Positions 1-9,477 of a DNA stretch of 64,000 bases are shown here, piece after piece (position 1 is the stretch's first letter; every line of letters begins with the position of its first letter). The position numbers and the translations under genes were made by a program. The notes beneath the pieces are model-generated. The model was given only the letters and a program-made list of their open reading frames with translations. It was not told the origin of the DNA and did no database searches. This stretch comes from Candidatus Dadabacteria bacterium (GTDB lineage: Bacteria; Desulfobacterota_D; UBA1144; Nemesobacterales; Nemesobacteraceae), in assembly GCA_951812735.1 (NCBI GenBank), contig OX638332.1, positions 1,000,732 to 1,064,731 on the forward strand, read 5' to 3'.

Positions 1-885
1 TATGCCGCCCTCAATAGTTTTGAACTGGTCGGTCTCGCGAAGAACCAGACCGGCCGCAAATGCCCCCACTATGGGAGCAAGAGAAAAAAGATTCGAGCAA
101 TAGGCATAGACAAAGCAGAAGGCTATTGCCATAATCCAAACGAGGTTGTTGTTGTCGATCCGGGCGAAAAACCCGAAGATCTTGGGAGCGAGAATCCTGC
201 CAAGAAGTATTGAAACGGCAAGGAAACCGAAAGCTTTTACCGTTATAAAGGCAATCGAACCGAAGGTTATCTGCCCTGCTCCCGCAGTATCCGATCCAAA
301 AGAACTCACTATGCCGCTTACGACCCCGAGAATTATAAGCCCGAGCACATCATCTATTATGGCGGCAGTGAGAACTATTCTGGCTTCTTTTGTCTGGAGC
401 CGGTCAAGGTCCGCTAGAACCCTGGCGGTAATCCCGACGCTGGTGGCGGTGAGCGTCGCCCCAGTCACTATGGCCACCAGTCCGACCATACCGGCTTCGA
501 GATTGAGTATGGAGAATTGCTGGAAATAGATTATGGAGAAGTACCCCATCACAAACGGCAGCACTACCCCTACTATGGCGACAAGCGCAGAGACGGGACC
601 TACTTTTATCAGATCCACAAGTCTGGTTTCAAGGCCTATTTCAAAAAGAAGAAGAACAACCCCTATTTCCGCCAGCAGGTGAAAAACATCGTATCCGACC
701 ATACCCTCGACAGACGGAATAAGAGCCAAAACGCTTGCGCTCAGAATGACCCCGGCAAGAAGTTCCCCGAGAACAGAGGGCTGTCCAATTTTTTCGGCCA
801 GCCGACCGAAGGCTTTGGCGAAAACAAGAATTATCAGAAGATAAAGAATGAATTTTTCTACTGATAAATGCTCAACGTATTCCAT
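1..885 (-). CDS. CPA2-family cation:proton antiporter, N-terminal part (cut by window edge)
   Basis: Translating the minus strand from the ATG at 885 gives 295 open codons that run off the left edge, so the C-terminus is missing. The protein is strongly hydrophobic with about eight predicted membrane spans. It has the CPA2 hallmark segments: the loop TSVGITARVLADL (about residues 148-160) and the paired acids IIDDVLGL (Asp178-Asp179). Paired aspartates mark electrogenic Na+/H+ exchangers of the NapA type. Likely role: sodium or potassium for proton exchange in the inner membrane. The start is the first ATG in frame after the preceding stops; the ribosome site is weak. Whether a TrkA-N domain follows cannot be seen. 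Family call is firm, ion specificity is not. Confidence 0.85.
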   Translation of the reverse strand, partial: MEYVEHLSVEKFILYLLIILVFAKAFGRLAEKIGQPSVLGELLAGVILSASVLALIPSVEGMVGYDVFHLLAEIGVVLLLFEIGLETRLVDLIKVGPVSALVAIVGVVLPFVMGYFSIIYFQQFSILNLEAGMVGLVAIVTGATLTATSVGITARVLADLDRLQTKEARIVLTAAIIDDVLGLIILGVVSGIVSSFGSDTAGAGQITFGSIAFITVKAFGFLAVSILLGRILAPKIFGFFARIDNNNLVWIMAIAFCFVYAYCSNLFSLAPIVGAFAAGLVLRETDQFKTIEGGI

Positions 886-1231
886 TGTCTCATCTTGGGA
901 AATCTGGGGGTTCTTGTCAGATTAGAAAGCAGTTTACTATCACAAAACAGGCTCACTGTCAAAAAAACGCTGAATTGTTCAGAGAATTCCAGAGGATTCA
1001 ACAGATACGGAAATCGTATTCAAGCCTTCCGGTTAATTTTCCAAAACCGTAGCACCTCAAGTCACAGGAATTCTTCTCCCGCGCAGTCTCTGAGATAATC
1101 GACGTCACAAACGCATCTCATTACCACCTGGAGAAATGTCTGAGCATCTTTTTTGGGCTTACCCATGCATGTTCGCTTCAGGTTAAAAAAAACTTTGCAT
1201 TTTCTGAATTTACCGACATATTTCCCCGTTT
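886..1231. other. Intergenic region between divergent antiporter and pyk
   Basis: This 346-base gap separates two divergent genes. I see no credible coding frame, RNA gene or riboswitch. A weak antiporter promoter may lie on the minus strand (TTGTGA and TAATCT with a 15-base spacer). A weak pyk promoter could lie just before the ATG at 1232. Neither is convincing. Confidence 0.4.
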
Positions 1232-2638
1232 ATGAAGTCCTTTAGAAAAACCAAGATAATCTGCACCGCCGGCCCATCCACAAGTTCGTACAATATGCTG
1301 ATGAAAATGTACGAAGCGGGTATGACTGCTGTACGTCTTAATATGTCGCACGGCACTCACGAAAGCCACCTTGAAGTAATTGAAACAGTGAGGTCCATCA
1401 ACAGGGAAGTTGGAGATTCAATCGCCCTGATACTTGACACCCAAGGACCTGAGATCAGAACCGGGGTTCTGCAAAGCGACCTGCATATAAGCGAGGGAGA
1501 CGTAATCACAGTGTCCGTAAGACTGGGTGACGTTGAAGAATCCTCAATTCATATTAACTATGAGGACATTATCAACGAGGTTCAGATAGGAGAGAAGATA
1601 ACCGTGGACAACGGTCTCATAAACCTGAAAATACTCGAGAAAGATCACGGAACCATGAAATGCAAAGTAATTGACGGCGGAACCATGAAGAGCAACCGTC
1701 ATGTCAATCTGCCCGGTGTAAGGGTCAATCTTCCCTCAATAACGGACAAGGACAAGGCAGATATAGAGTTTGGAGTCAAAAACGAAGTCGATTACATAGC
1801 CCTTTCTTTCGTCAGGGAAGCACAAGACGTTTTGGAACTCAGGGAACTTCTAGGAGCCGACGGGGAGGGAATAAAAATCATCTCTAAGATCGAAGATCAG
1901 GAGGGGGTGCGCAACGTGGAGGAAATCGTTGAAGCATCGGACGCAGTCATGGTCGCAAGAGGGGATCTCGGCATTGAAATAAGCATTGAGGAATTGCCAG
2001 ATGTACAAAGAGTGATAGTTGGCAAATGCCAGGAAAAAGGCAAAAGAGTTATAGTCGCCACCCATCTTCTTGAATCAATGATAGATAATCCAATCCCTAC
2101 CCGGGCTGAAGTAACGGATGTCTCAAACGCCGTCTACGAGGAAGTGGACGCAGTTATGCTCTCGGGCGAAACGACGATCGGGAAACATCCCATAAGGTCA
2201 ATAGAGCATATAGACAAAATAGCCTTGAAGGCGGAAAAACTCACAAGTCTGCAGATGAGCAAACTCCTTGTTAAAGAAGATCTCAAGCAGCATATAGCAG
2301 CCTCGGCGGTTGAACTCGCCGAATCGACTAACGCCAAATGTCTGGTCGTAATAACGAAAAAAGGATTAATGGCTCAGTTAACAACAAACTGCAGACCGGC
2401 CAAAACGCCTATTCACGCCGTAACTTTTGACAGCAGAGTAAAACGGCAGTTATCCCTGAACAGAGCCGTAATCGCGCATTGCATGAACGAATCCGAGGAC
2501 CCTGAACGGAGGATCCAAGGAGCTTTCGAACTTTTGAAAGAAAAGCGGATATTAAAGCCAGGTGATCACGTCGTGCTCGTATCCGACGTTATAACGGTCG
2601 CCGGTATAGATTCAATCCAACTAAGAGAAATCTGGTGA
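1232..2638 (+). CDS. pyk: Pyruvate kinase
   Basis: Pyruvate kinase transfers phosphate from phosphoenolpyruvate to ADP, the last step of glycolysis, in the cytoplasm. The 468-residue product matches the usual family length and order: barrel start KTKIICTAGP (6-15), the NMSHG motif (37-41), the substrate loop IISKIEDQEG (about 214-223) with the catalytic Lys, and MVARGDLGIE (about 239-248) carrying the metal ligands. The C-terminal effector domain looks complete. The ATG at 1232 places the conserved N-terminus correctly, but no Shine-Dalgarno sequence precedes it. The gene appears monocistronic, with the DASS transporter convergent downstream. Confidence 0.97.
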   Translation: MKSFRKTKIICTAGPSTSSYNMLMKMYEAGMTAVRLNMSHGTHESHLEVIETVRSINREVGDSIALILDTQGPEIRTGVLQSDLHISEGDVITVSVRLGDVEESSIHINYEDIINEVQIGEKITVDNGLINLKILEKDHGTMKCKVIDGGTMKSNRHVNLPGVRVNLPSITDKDKADIEFGVKNEVDYIALSFVREAQDVLELRELLGADGEGIKIISKIEDQEGVRNVEEIVEASDAVMVARGDLGIEISIEELPDVQRVIVGKCQEKGKRVIVATHLLESMIDNPIPTRAEVTDVSNAVYEEVDAVMLSGETTIGKHPIRSIEHIDKIALKAEKLTSLQMSKLLVKEDLKQHIAASAVELAESTNAKCLVVITKKGLMAQLTTNCRPAKTPIHAVTFDSRVKRQLSLNRAVIAHCMNESEDPERRIQGAFELLKEKRILKPGDHVVLVSDVITVAGIDSIQLREIW

Positions 2639-2651
2639 AGAGACGTTTAAT

Positions 2652-2666
2652 TCTGCTTAAAGCAGA
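2652..2666. repeat. 7-1-7 palindrome at convergent 3' ends
   Basis: TCTGCTT-A-AAGCAGA is a perfect inverted repeat lying between the pyk stop and the last codons of the convergent DASS gene. It could help end transcripts from both sides, but no T-run follows on either strand, so it is not called a terminator. Confidence 0.45.
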
Positions 2667-4054
2667 GTCGCGCACACTGCCGTAATAATCGCTGCGCCGA
2701 TAAAATTAAGCGCCAATCCCTCTCTCGCCATAACTTTCGTCGGGAATGCCCCCGCACTGAACACCACAACATTTGGCGCCGTGGCAACCGGGAGCATGAA
2801 CGCGCAGCTTGCACTCATCGCCGCCGGCACCATCAATAATGCCGGTTCAATATTCATCGCCATCGCCGTAGCCGCAAGAATCGGCATCATCAGGGTCGTG
2901 GTGGCGGTATTGCTCGTGAGTTCTGTAAGAAAAGTAATCGCAAGACAGATGACGGCCAGTATCAAAACGATTTGCAGAACAGCAAGACCGGAGAGCGCTT
3001 CGCCTAGTGCGGCACTTAATCCGGATGCTATAAAAGCCTTTGCAATCGCGATACCGCCGCCGAACAAAATGAGCATCCCCCAAGGGATGCGGCTCGCAGT
3101 ATCCCAGTCAAGCAGCCTGCCTCCCCTGCCGCTGGGCACTAGGAACATTACTATGACGGCCACAAGCGCCACACTGGCATCTGTTGCTCCCGGAACCCCG
3201 AACCAGGCTTTCCATCCGCCAAACGGCTCGCTACGCGTCATCCAGGCAACCGCCGTGAGCAAAAACACGATCAGCACGCGAGCTTCGTGACAGCTCCACT
3301 TTCCCACCTCCGGCATGGCAAAACTGCCCGAACCGGTGAGGCGTCGGGTGATATAGAAGCCGATTATCGGAACGAAAATTACGACGACCGGAATTCCCCA
3401 ACTCATCCACGTGAGAAACGGAATCTCCACGCCCGTATTCTGGAAATAAATCTCGCTGAACACAAGGTTGGGAGGAGTTCCTATGGGTGTGCCAATGCCG
3501 CCGACACTCGCCGCATATGCTATGCCGAGAAGCAGCGGGACCGCGAGTGACTCGTCCTCGGATTTTTCCAATACGGCCATAGCCACGGGGAGCATCATAA
3601 GCGTCGTTGCAGTGTTGGAAATCCACATGCTAAGCACCGCCGAGGCAGCCATGAAACCAAATACAAGCCGCCGTCTGCTTGATCCGCCGAAGAAGTTAAC
3701 CATGGTAAGCGCTAGGCGCCTGTGCGCTCCGCTGCCAGCCATAGCCGTTGACAACATGAATCCGCCAAGAAGCAGTAATATAAGAGGAGCTCCGTAGGAT
3801 TCACTGATTTCCCTCGGAGAAAGAACGCCCAGAATCGGGAACAGGGCAAACGGCAACAGTGAAGTCACTGGAATCGGTACCGGTTCAAACACCCACCACA
3901 CCGCACACACGGCGGAAACCGCGGCAGTCCAGCAGGCATCACTTCCCCAGCCAAGGGATTTTAGGGTGAGAAAAAGGATTGCGCCAAGGACGGGGCCCAT
4001 AACGAGAAAAAACAGAGAAAGCCTACCGGTCGGAAGGTGTTTTTTTTGGCACAT
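2657..4054 (-). CDS. DASS-family (SLC13-like) sodium:dicarboxylate/anion symporter
   Basis: A 465-residue integral membrane protein with about a dozen hydrophobic segments. It carries the two Ser-Asn-Thr motifs that form the sodium and carboxylate sites in DASS carriers: WISNTATTLMMLP (SNT 146-148) and TSNTATTTLMMP (SNT 381-383), each in an inverted repeat half. Family members import succinate, malate, citrate, sulfate or similar anions with Na+. The substrate cannot be read from the sequence. The ATG lies one base after the stop of the upstream ligase gene, so the two are probably co-transcribed and translationally coupled. It is the last gene of the minus-strand run that starts at about 9.3 kb. 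Confidence 0.9.
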   Translation of the reverse strand: MCQKKHLPTGRLSLFFLVMGPVLGAILFLTLKSLGWGSDACWTAAVSAVCAVWWVFEPVPIPVTSLLPFALFPILGVLSPREISESYGAPLILLLLGGFMLSTAMAGSGAHRRLALTMVNFFGGSSRRRLVFGFMAASAVLSMWISNTATTLMMLPVAMAVLEKSEDESLAVPLLLGIAYAASVGGIGTPIGTPPNLVFSEIYFQNTGVEIPFLTWMSWGIPVVVIFVPIIGFYITRRLTGSGSFAMPEVGKWSCHEARVLIVFLLTAVAWMTRSEPFGGWKAWFGVPGATDASVALVAVIVMFLVPSGRGGRLLDWDTASRIPWGMLILFGGGIAIAKAFIASGLSAALGEALSGLAVLQIVLILAVICLAITFLTELTSNTATTTLMMPILAATAMAMNIEPALLMVPAAMSASCAFMLPVATAPNVVVFSAGAFPTKVMAREGLALNFIGAAIITAVCATLL

Positions 4055-4055
4055 C

Positions 4056-5276
4056 TCAGCAATCCACGTCTCTTAGCACCTTTTCTATCTCGTAACCCGC
4101 GGCGATGGTAGCAACCTTGGAAACAAGATCAAAGGCCTCCGGGATCCCGTCCGGTAAAGAAGCCTCGCATGGCAGAAATTCCATTCCCCTTGAGTTGAGG
4201 TTCTCAAGTTCGCCCCGAAGGGGATTAACTCTGTAGAACATCCCCGCCACTTGGGACTGAACAAGGTAAACGACGGGTTCGCCGACAAGACCGTTGTTTA
4301 CACGAAGCGATGTCGGTACGCCCTCCTGTATTACCACATCCCGAACGGGCACTCCCCCTTTCGAAACCCGCATTCTCTTTCTGTCGCGCGAGTTCATTTC
4401 CATTATGCTTTGCGGGTCGCTGATGCTCGCAACGGCCATGCCGTAAGTGCCTGAATTGCTTTTAACGAAAAGCGAAGGTTCATGATCTATGTCCCTTTTT
4501 GAATATTCACTTTTGATCTTGGAGAAAATTTCGCCGGCTCTGGCGGAAATCCGCTCTCTGTCCTCGGGAAAATCAAAATCCACCCCGCTTTCCAAAACGG
4601 TTTCAACCGACATAACCCAGGGGTCCACTTCCAGTATGTCGGCAAGTTCACAGCAGAGACGGTTGTAAAACTCGAAATGCACATCCTTTTTCCTCGCATG
4701 CCATCCTATTTCGACGGGCGGCAGGACGGGCTGGCGCAGATTGTGAAGGGTCTTTGGACATCTTTCCGAAAAATCGTTGTTTATCATCACGATATCGGGC
4801 ACGAAGCCGTCTATCATAGCCGAGCCTTCTTCCTGAAAAACCCTTTTTGCCTCGATTGTCTGACCGCTTGCCGAACTGAACGAAACAGTCTCCCTTCGGA
4901 ATTCCTCGTTCGCGATGCCGACCCTCACCTCGTAGTCTTCGTCCTCCAAAATAGACTTTATTACCCAGACGTTTTCCCAGTAGTAGGCGTTTTTGGTGTT
5001 TAGCTCGGGAACCAGAAGGATTTTCCTGGCGCTCGGGTACCTGGAAAGAAGATATTCCCTGAAAAGCTTTCCCGCATTTTTCCTGAATTCGACGGAAAGG
5101 TTGTTAAAGCCCGCGGGAAAAACGTTTGTATCTATCGGGGCAATTTTGTGCTCAGAGAAGCGCAGGTCGACGGAGCTGTAAAGCGGCACCATCACTTTTT
5201 CACAATGGAACTCTACCCAGCGGGAAATTTCCTCCCGCTTTTTCACAATGTTTTTATCAAGTTCTTCTACAAGCAT
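4056..5276 (-). CDS. gshA: Glutamate-cysteine ligase, Acidithiobacillus type
   Basis: The 406-residue protein resembles the small GshA family (PF08886/TIGR02049) rather than E. coli GshA. The diagnostic block APIDTNVFPAGFNNL is at about residues 46-60, and later segments fit an ATP-grasp-like fold: VKSNSGTYGMAVASI and VVIQEGVP. The reaction joins glutamate and cysteine with ATP, the first step of glutathione synthesis in the cytoplasm. No glutathione synthetase gene is nearby. It starts 11 bases after the zinc-ribbon/RDD gene without a clear Shine-Dalgarno site, so coupling from upstream translation is likely. A DsbA-like oxidoreductase two genes upstream makes a thiol theme plausible, but that is inference. 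Confidence 0.82.
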   Translation of the reverse strand: MLVEELDKNIVKKREEISRWVEFHCEKVMVPLYSSVDLRFSEHKIAPIDTNVFPAGFNNLSVEFRKNAGKLFREYLLSRYPSARKILLVPELNTKNAYYWENVWVIKSILEDEDYEVRVGIANEEFRRETVSFSSASGQTIEAKRVFQEEGSAMIDGFVPDIVMINNDFSERCPKTLHNLRQPVLPPVEIGWHARKKDVHFEFYNRLCCELADILEVDPWVMSVETVLESGVDFDFPEDRERISARAGEIFSKIKSEYSKRDIDHEPSLFVKSNSGTYGMAVASISDPQSIMEMNSRDRKRMRVSKGGVPVRDVVIQEGVPTSLRVNNGLVGEPVVYLVQSQVAGMFYRVNPLRGELENLNSRGMEFLPCEASLPDGIPEAFDLVSKVATIAAGYEIEKVLRDVDC

Positions 5277-5287
5277 CGTACGCTAAA

Positions 5288-6073
5288 TCAAGCCTTCACG
5301 ACGAAAGTGCCGCAGAGGTGGTCGCTGAGAGTTTTGCGTTGCGGGTCAAACGCCGCAAGCAGAAAACCCAGAAAAACGGTGGCCACGGAAAGAACCCAGC
5401 CGACCCACCTAAGTAAGTTCGCCTGAAACCCGGCAAGTGAACCGTCCTGCATCACCACCCGGATACCCGCAGCCGAGTTTCCAAGAGTTGTTCCACACCA
5501 GGAAGGAAGGAAAACAAAATAGGTGGTTGCCAGGATGTAAACGCAAAGGCATATCCAACCCCATATGGAAACAAACTCGCTTATGCCAGGGAAAAAAGTC
5601 TCTCCGATCAGGTTCGCCCCCGAGAGAAGCGCCACGGCGGCCACGCAAAGCGTGAACAGAAAATCTACGGAAAACGCGAAAAGCCTCTCCCCGAAAGTTG
5701 CGGGCACCATTCCGTGGGGTAGGGACGGGGGGCTCTTCTTTTCTATTTCCTGCGCCTCTGGTTCTACTTCTGCTTCCGCTATTTCCTCTCCCAAGTCCCT
5801 CTCAAAGCTGAGAAAATCCTCAAATCCACCCGCGGGCAAGCCTTCGTCGGGCAGCTCGCCTGCAGGACTGAGTTCAAATGTCATCTCGACCGCCCCTACT
5901 CCGGCCAGAACATCACCGAGGACAGATTGAGCACTTCTGTCAATAACCACCTCAGTGCTCAGTTCGTCTTCATAGAGGTACTTGAAAATAGGTACAGGAA
6001 ACAGGATGGCCCCGCACTTTTTGCATTCCTCAAGATAATCAAAGCTTGTGTAACCGCACTCAGGACATTTCAT
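5288..6073 (-). CDS. Zinc-ribbon plus RDD-family membrane protein
   Basis: The 261-residue product begins with a zinc ribbon made of two CxxC pairs (CPECGYTSFDYLEECKKCG, residues 3-21). An acidic, low-complexity linker of roughly 90 residues follows, then a C-terminal RDD domain (about 125-261) with three hydrophobic spans and the motifs RLFAFSVDFLF and TLGNSAAGIRVV. RDD proteins are inner-membrane proteins of poorly defined function; some act in ion exchange. The ribbon-acid-RDD layout is seen in many uncultured and deltaproteobacterial genomes. It lies 18 bases after the DsbA-like gene. Architecture is clear, function unknown. Confidence 0.8.
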   Translation of the reverse strand: MKCPECGYTSFDYLEECKKCGAILFPVPIFKYLYEDELSTEVVIDRSAQSVLGDVLAGVGAVEMTFELSPAGELPDEGLPAGGFEDFLSFERDLGEEIAEAEVEPEAQEIEKKSPPSLPHGMVPATFGERLFAFSVDFLFTLCVAAVALLSGANLIGETFFPGISEFVSIWGWICLCVYILATTYFVFLPSWCGTTLGNSAAGIRVVMQDGSLAGFQANLLRWVGWVLSVATVFLGFLLAAFDPQRKTLSDHLCGTFVVKA

Positions 6074-6091
6074 GGTCAGGACTTGTGGAAG

Positions 6092-7156
6092 TTATTTCCC
6101 GGAGCCCTCGGAGTTAAGGGAAAGACGGTAATCCACAGCCTTTCTGAGCGCTTGCATATCGGCCCCAGAGATCAGGAAACCGTCAACGACAAACGCCGGT
6201 GTACCGCTTACCCCGATCGATCTGCCTTCCCTAACGTCCGAAGCGACCCTACGTTTGGCTTCTTCGGACTTTACGCACTCATCGTATTTTTTCATATCGA
6301 CCCCGAGTTTGCGCGCCATCCCCGCAAGAGTCTCCTTAGCGTCAGCGACCTTTATCTCACTCTGCTTTTCAAAAATGGCGTCGTGGAACTCCCAGAATTT
6401 TTCGTTTGCTTGGTCATAAACGCAAAGAGAGGCGATTGAGGCTTGTTCAGCCCACTTGTGAAACGAAAGCGGGAACTGCTTATAAAAAAACCTGACTTTA
6501 CCTTGGTAGTCCTTGAGAAAGTCTGCAACTCCATTCGCGGCTCTAGCGCAGTACCCGCATTGAAAATCCGAGTACTCGACCACGGTTACCTGGGCTTTGG
6601 GGTTTCCTTTCGAGGGAACGTTCTCAAGAGAGATCTTCCGGACATTCTCAGCGGCAGGATCTTCGTTAAGGTCTTCTAGCTTGCCGACCATTATTGTTTT
6701 GCGATCTTCGGAGACCAGAATCGGAATCTGCCCATCTTCGGAGGCAAGAAACCCTTGCTTGACCCCCGGGACGCCCGTTTCATTCATCTTATCTACCTTC
6801 ACGGTGGGCACGTTGCCCATTATCAAAAACCTGCCGTCGCGGCTTACCAGAAACGGTACGGTCTGACTTCGGCCATCGGGAAATCCGATTTCGTACCCGC
6901 CTTTCTTTAATCCTTTCATCTCCGAATCCTTCTCTATAACTGCCTTTACCGTAAAGCCGACGGGAAGACGAACCCCGTAGCGATTCTTGAAGTGCTGCTC
7001 CAGTTTCACTGAGTCAACATTATCGAGCGCGAAAAGGCTCCCAGGGGAGAGCAGAACCAAACCTAAAAGAACCAAGACAACCGTCGCTAAGATTGATTTT
7101 TTCACTTTTAAAGCAAATATTTTTTCCATCACGAATAAAAGCTCCTTGTTAATCAT
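6092..7156 (-). CDS. Exported DsbA-family thiol:disulfide oxidoreductase
   Basis: The 354-residue protein has an N-terminal signal or anchor helix (about residues 20-43), a roughly 130-residue N-terminal region of unassigned fold, and a thioredoxin-fold DsbA domain from about 175. The active site is SDFQCGYCARA (CGYC at 200-203), and the cis-proline loop GVSGTPAFVVDG is near the end. It should act on disulfides in the periplasm; whether it oxidises or isomerises is unclear. The longest frame starts at an ATG overlapping the purB stop. However, AAGGAG lies inside the first codons and favours GTG at 7132 or ATG at 7129, which also gives a cleaner signal peptide. The stop is certain, the start is not. 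Confidence 0.88.
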   Translation of the reverse strand: MINKELLFVMEKIFALKVKKSILATVVLVLLGLVLLSPGSLFALDNVDSVKLEQHFKNRYGVRLPVGFTVKAVIEKDSEMKGLKKGGYEIGFPDGRSQTVPFLVSRDGRFLIMGNVPTVKVDKMNETGVPGVKQGFLASEDGQIPILVSEDRKTIMVGKLEDLNEDPAAENVRKISLENVPSKGNPKAQVTVVEYSDFQCGYCARAANGVADFLKDYQGKVRFFYKQFPLSFHKWAEQASIASLCVYDQANEKFWEFHDAIFEKQSEIKVADAKETLAGMARKLGVDMKKYDECVKSEEAKRRVASDVREGRSIGVSGTPAFVVDGFLISGADMQALRKAVDYRLSLNSEGSGK

Positions 7157-8451
7157 GACTCGCCGAACACCGTGGCGAAGATATGGTCTATATTCTTAAG
7201 ATCTTCCTTCAACGAAAAACACGAATCAATCTCTTCTTCCGAAAGAATATCCGTTATCTGCCCATCGCTTTTCAGCATCTCCCGAAAATCCTTTTTTTCC
7301 TCCCAGCACCGCATGGCGTTTCGCTGCACGAGCGAGTAGGCATCTTCCCTTGAAACGCCCTTTCTTACAAGCTCGAGCAGAACTTTCTGGGAAAAAACCA
7401 ATCCCCGCGTAATCCAGATGTTGCTCTCAAGTCTGTCAGGATAGACCCGCAGACCCTCGATTAGACCGCAGAGTCTCTCAAGCATGAAATCAACCAGTAT
7501 GGTTCCGTCGGGACCTATGATCCTTTCAACGGAGGAGTGACTTATGTCCCTTTCATGCCAGAGCGCTATGTTTTCAAGGGCCGCGATCGAGTGTGACCTT
7601 ACTATCCTTGAAAGCCCGCAGAGGTTTTCTGAAAGCACGGGGTTTCTTTTATGCGGCATGGCGGAAGATCCCTTCTGCCCTTCGGTAAAAGGTTCCTCTA
7701 TTTCCCCCACCTCGGTTCTCTGATAATGCCTTATTTCAGTAGCGATTTTCTCCACCGAGGCCGCTATGAGAGAAAGAGTGAGAAAATACTGGGCGTAGAT
7801 GTCTCTTTGTATCACTTGCGTCGATATTCCCGCGGGACGGAGCCCCAGCAGTTCGCACGCGTAACGTTCCACCTCAGGAGTGATGTTGGCATAGGTCCCT
7901 ACAGCGCCTGACATCATCCCCACGCTCACGGCGTCCCGCGCAGCGTTCATCCTCTCAAGGTTCCTCCTCATATCGTCATACCACAGGGCAAACACCAGAC
8001 CCAGTGTTCTGGGTTCGGCATGTATGCCGTGGGAGCGCCCGATCATCGCGGTGTCTTTATATTCAAATGCCTTTTTGCGAAGGATGCCGAGCAGTTTCCG
8101 AAGACCCCCGACTATAAGTCCGCCCGCCTCCCGAAGCTGTATCGAAAAAGCGGTGTCAAGAACATCAGAAGAGGTCATTCCGAGATGAACAAATCTCGAA
8201 TCGTCTCCAATGTACTCGGAAACACATGTGAGAAAAGCTAGGACATCGTGCTTAAGCTCCGTTTCAAGCTCCGCGATTCTTTTTACGTCGAAGGTGGCTT
8301 TTTCCTTTATGTTGGAGACGGAGTCTGCGGGAACTTCCCCGTAATGCGCCCACGCTTCGCACACTGCAAGTTCCACCTCGAGCCAGATTCGGTAGCGGTT
8401 CTCATCCGACCATATCCGCGACATTTCCTCTCTGGAATACCTTGAGATCAA
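7153..8451 (-). CDS. purB: Adenylosuccinate lyase
   Basis: PurB cleaves adenylosuccinate to AMP plus fumarate and also SAICAR in purine synthesis. The product carries the fumarase/aspartase signature around GQKGSSAMPHKRNPV and the histidine region HEDHS-free loop SVERIIGPDG typical of PurB. I chose TTG at 8451. It is preceded by GGGAGG nine bases upstream and gives 432 residues beginning with the expected ISRYSREEMSRIW segment, which matches the family length. Longer frames add a basic, unconserved leader. The TTG overlaps the TGA of the upstream YycJ-like gene, so the two are translationally coupled. Confidence 0.96.
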   Translation of the reverse strand: MISRYSREEMSRIWSDENRYRIWLEVELAVCEAWAHYGEVPADSVSNIKEKATFDVKRIAELETELKHDVLAFLTCVSEYIGDDSRFVHLGMTSSDVLDTAFSIQLREAGGLIVGGLRKLLGILRKKAFEYKDTAMIGRSHGIHAEPRTLGLVFALWYDDMRRNLERMNAARDAVSVGMMSGAVGTYANITPEVERYACELLGLRPAGISTQVIQRDIYAQYFLTLSLIAASVEKIATEIRHYQRTEVGEIEEPFTEGQKGSSAMPHKRNPVLSENLCGLSRIVRSHSIAALENIALWHERDISHSSVERIIGPDGTILVDFMLERLCGLIEGLRVYPDRLESNIWITRGLVFSQKVLLELVRKGVSREDAYSLVQRNAMRCWEEKKDFREMLKSDGQITDILSEEEIDSCFSLKEDLKNIDHIFATVFGES

Positions 8452-9275
8452 ACTGTTATAACCTCCCCAACCGTGCTTCGCGGAGCGACGTCCACCATGA
8501 CGCGACCGTCGGCGCCGTTTCGGCGCAAAACCCCAAGCGAACATTCAAGCGCCATCTCGGGCGTGTTGTTTTTCGAGCTTAAGTGCGCCAGCAAAACGTA
8601 TTTTAACCCGTCGTGCAGAACTTCGCCCAGAAGGGATGCGGACTGCTCGTTTGAGAGGTGCCCGTGCCCCCCGCTTATTCTCTGCTGCAGATAGGGCGGA
8701 TAGGAACCTGAAAAAAGCATTTCTCTGTCGTGATTTGACTCAAGAACCAGCGCGTCGCAGCCTTTAAGGCTCTCTATGACAAGCGCCGTGGGTTTTCCTA
8801 TGTCGGTCACTACGCCTATTTTGACGCTACCGTCGGTTATGGTGAAGCCGACCGGATCAATCGCATCGTGGGCCACCGAGAAGGGAGTTATGGTAAGGTC
8901 GTTTATGAGAAAAGGCTCCGCGGAATCGAATTCCCTAAACTTCTCTATTGTGCCGTTTCGAGAACCCACGGTCTTTGAGGGTCCTCCGCCGTTTTTGTGG
9001 TTGTGCCCGTTTCTTTTTCTTTCCCAGAAATTCACGGTTTCCCCTGACACGTAAACTGGCACTTCGGACATTCTTCCGACGGCTCTTGAGTGATCCTCGT
9101 GCTCGTGCGAAAGCACCACCGCATCAAGATCGGATAAGGCTACGCCCATACTCTCTAGACTCCGCGAGAGCCTTCGGAAACTAATCCCCGCGTCAATCAG
9201 TATTTTCGAGTATTTCGACTCAAGATAAAGTGAATTGCCAGAACTGCCGCTGGCAAGAGTGCAGAATTTTATCAT
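8448..9275 (-). CDS. YycJ/WalJ-like MBL-fold metallo-hydrolase
   Basis: A 275-residue beta-lactamase-fold hydrolase with the standard metal motif SHEHEDHS and the YycJ-type N-terminus FCTLASGSSGNSLYLES followed by ILIDAG. Later metal ligands sit in VVTDIG, LESNHD and LLAHLS. YycJ-like proteins are proposed single-strand 5'-exonucleases linked to mismatch repair in Bacillus; the exact substrate here is unproven. A glycine/asparagine-rich loop near the middle looks like a lineage insertion. The start is the ATG at 9275, which places the conserved MIKFCTLASG at the N-terminus. A longer frame upstream has no conserved sequence. It heads the minus-strand run through purB to the DASS transporter. 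Confidence 0.88.
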   Translation of the reverse strand: MIKFCTLASGSSGNSLYLESKYSKILIDAGISFRRLSRSLESMGVALSDLDAVVLSHEHEDHSRAVGRMSEVPVYVSGETVNFWERKRNGHNHKNGGGPSKTVGSRNGTIEKFREFDSAEPFLINDLTITPFSVAHDAIDPVGFTITDGSVKIGVVTDIGKPTALVIESLKGCDALVLESNHDREMLFSGSYPPYLQQRISGGHGHLSNEQSASLLGEVLHDGLKYVLLAHLSSKNNTPEMALECSLGVLRRNGADGRVMVDVAPRSTVGEVITV

Positions 9276-9411
9276 GTTCCATCCACGCGAAAACCGGCTG
9301 TGTGGAAAACCAGAAAACCGGGTCGTCTCGCCCGGCGAACCGTAATTATAACTGACCAGAAAAAATCGTGGAAAAACCGCGCGGCTTCCGCACACATCGG
9401 CAACGGAAAAC

Positions 9412-9440
9412 TTGTTAAAACCCGAGCCGTCATATATCTT
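9412..9440 (+). promoter_or_regulatory. Candidate promoter of the PIN/TRAM-ispD-ispF operon
   Basis: TTGTTA at 9412-9417 and TATCTT at 9435-9440 are separated by 17 bases. This fits a sigma-70 promoter with a leader of about 30 bases before the ATG at 9478. Confidence 0.5.
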
Positions 9441-9477
9441 ATAGCTTGTTCCCTCGGAAGGGTCGGACTATTAATTA

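Noticed and set aside
146..1098. Several plus-strand open frames at the left end
   Set aside because: The first ones are antisense to the CPA2 antiporter read on the minus strand; the last lies in an intergenic gap with no supporting signal.
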